A DNA stretch of 7,463 nucleotides, from positions 1 to 7,463 of the forward strand of contig DOHJ01000039.1 of assembly GCA_003535335.1 (NCBI GenBank). The letters run 5' to 3'. Each line of letters starts with the position of its first letter. The first letter of the stretch is position 1. This stretch comes from Paracoccaceae bacterium. Its GTDB lineage: Bacteria; Pseudomonadota; Alphaproteobacteria; Rhodobacterales; Rhodobacteraceae. A program made the position numbers and the translations under genes. The notes under the pieces are model-generated. The model was not told the origin of the DNA. It did no database searches and was given only the letters and a program-made list of their open reading frames with translations. Below are positions 7,196 through 7,463 of this stretch, piece by piece.

Positions 7196-7270
7196 AGCGT
7201 CGCGGGATGTCAAGCAAATCTGTTTTGTTTGCGTCAGGATGATTTCAGGAAACGAAAAGTGGATTAACCA

Positions 7271-7463
7271 ATGTTACAGGTGCTGAGAAGCTCGTGGGCT
7301 TTGCTTTTGGGCATGTTGCTGTTGATGGTCGGCAACGGTTTGCAAGGTACTTTGCTGGGGGTGCGCGGCGGGATGGAAGGGTTTTCAACCTTAACCATGT
7401 CGATCGTGATGTCGGCCTATTTTGTCGGGTTTCTGGGCGGGTCGCGCTTGGCCCCTGCGATGA
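7271..7463 (+). CDS. MFS-type transporter, N-terminal part (cut by the window edge)
   Basis: A frame opens at ATG 7271 and stays open to the end of the window (64 codons visible). The protein starts with a short polar stretch and two hydrophobic segments, about residues 9-27 and 41-57. Motifs such as M-V-G-N-G-L-Q-G-T-L-L-G followed by V-R-G, and S-A-Y-F-V-G-F-L-G-G-S-R, look like the first two helices and loop of YcaD/YfkF-like major facilitator transporters, in which Y-F-x-G-F-x-x-G matches the helix-2 region. It is an inner-membrane protein and its substrate cannot be told. It lies 75 bp after queA in the same direction without a terminator, so co-transcription is possible. The ribosome-binding site is weak: AGGAAACG ends too far upstream, and an in-frame GTG at 7280 is an alternative start. 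Confidence 0.75.
   Translation, partial: MLQVLRSSWALLLGMLLLMVGNGLQGTLLGVRGGMEGFSTLTMSIVMSAYFVGFLGGSRLAPAM

Noticed and set aside
7214..7238. GCAAA...TTTGC pairing between queA and the MFS gene
   Set aside because: Five weak base pairs and no following T-run; not a credible terminator.

Overview
The window reads as an ordinary chromosomal stretch of an alphaproteobacterium, most likely a Rhodobacterales (Roseobacter-type) marine bacterium. This is inferred from the style of the QueA, MFS, AsmA-like and M23/bactofilin proteins, the moderate GC content, and a GTTC-N7-GTTC box of the alphaproteobacterial SOS (LexA) type at the left edge. No RNA genes, CRISPR arrays, insertion sequences or phage genes were seen. 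No clearly new multi-gene system is evident.

Layout from left to right. Bases 1-164 hold a divergent control region. A consensus -35 (TTGACA, minus strand) lies next to a perfect LexA-type box, and a possible minus-strand start codon at base 18 leads into a gene that runs off the left edge. Rightward lies a small DUF3817 membrane protein (165-449). It converges on a minus-strand pair across a gap of about 150 bp that contains a strong imperfect hairpin, probably a shared terminator. The minus-strand pair is a membrane-anchored M23 peptidase (1117-2496) followed, with an 11-nt overlap, by a bactofilin (603-1127). This is the known partnership of a cytoskeletal scaffold with a cell-wall hydrolase used for local cell-shape control.

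A 329-bp divergent intergenic region (2497-2825) follows. It holds two inverted repeats, weak promoter-like elements and two tiny same-frame ORFs of unknown meaning. To its right is a plus-strand run: a 1102-aa AsmA-like/DUF3971 envelope protein (2826-6134), then queA for tRNA queuosine synthesis (6131-7195) with an ATGA overlap. The 5' part of an MFS transporter gene (7271 to the window end) comes 75 bp later with no terminator between, so the three may be one transcription unit.

Functionally, the left operon acts on peptidoglycan shape. The AsmA-like protein probably acts in envelope or lipid homeostasis between the membranes. QueA modifies tRNA wobble bases. The SOS box most likely serves the gene off the left edge, but it could also influence the DUF3817 gene.
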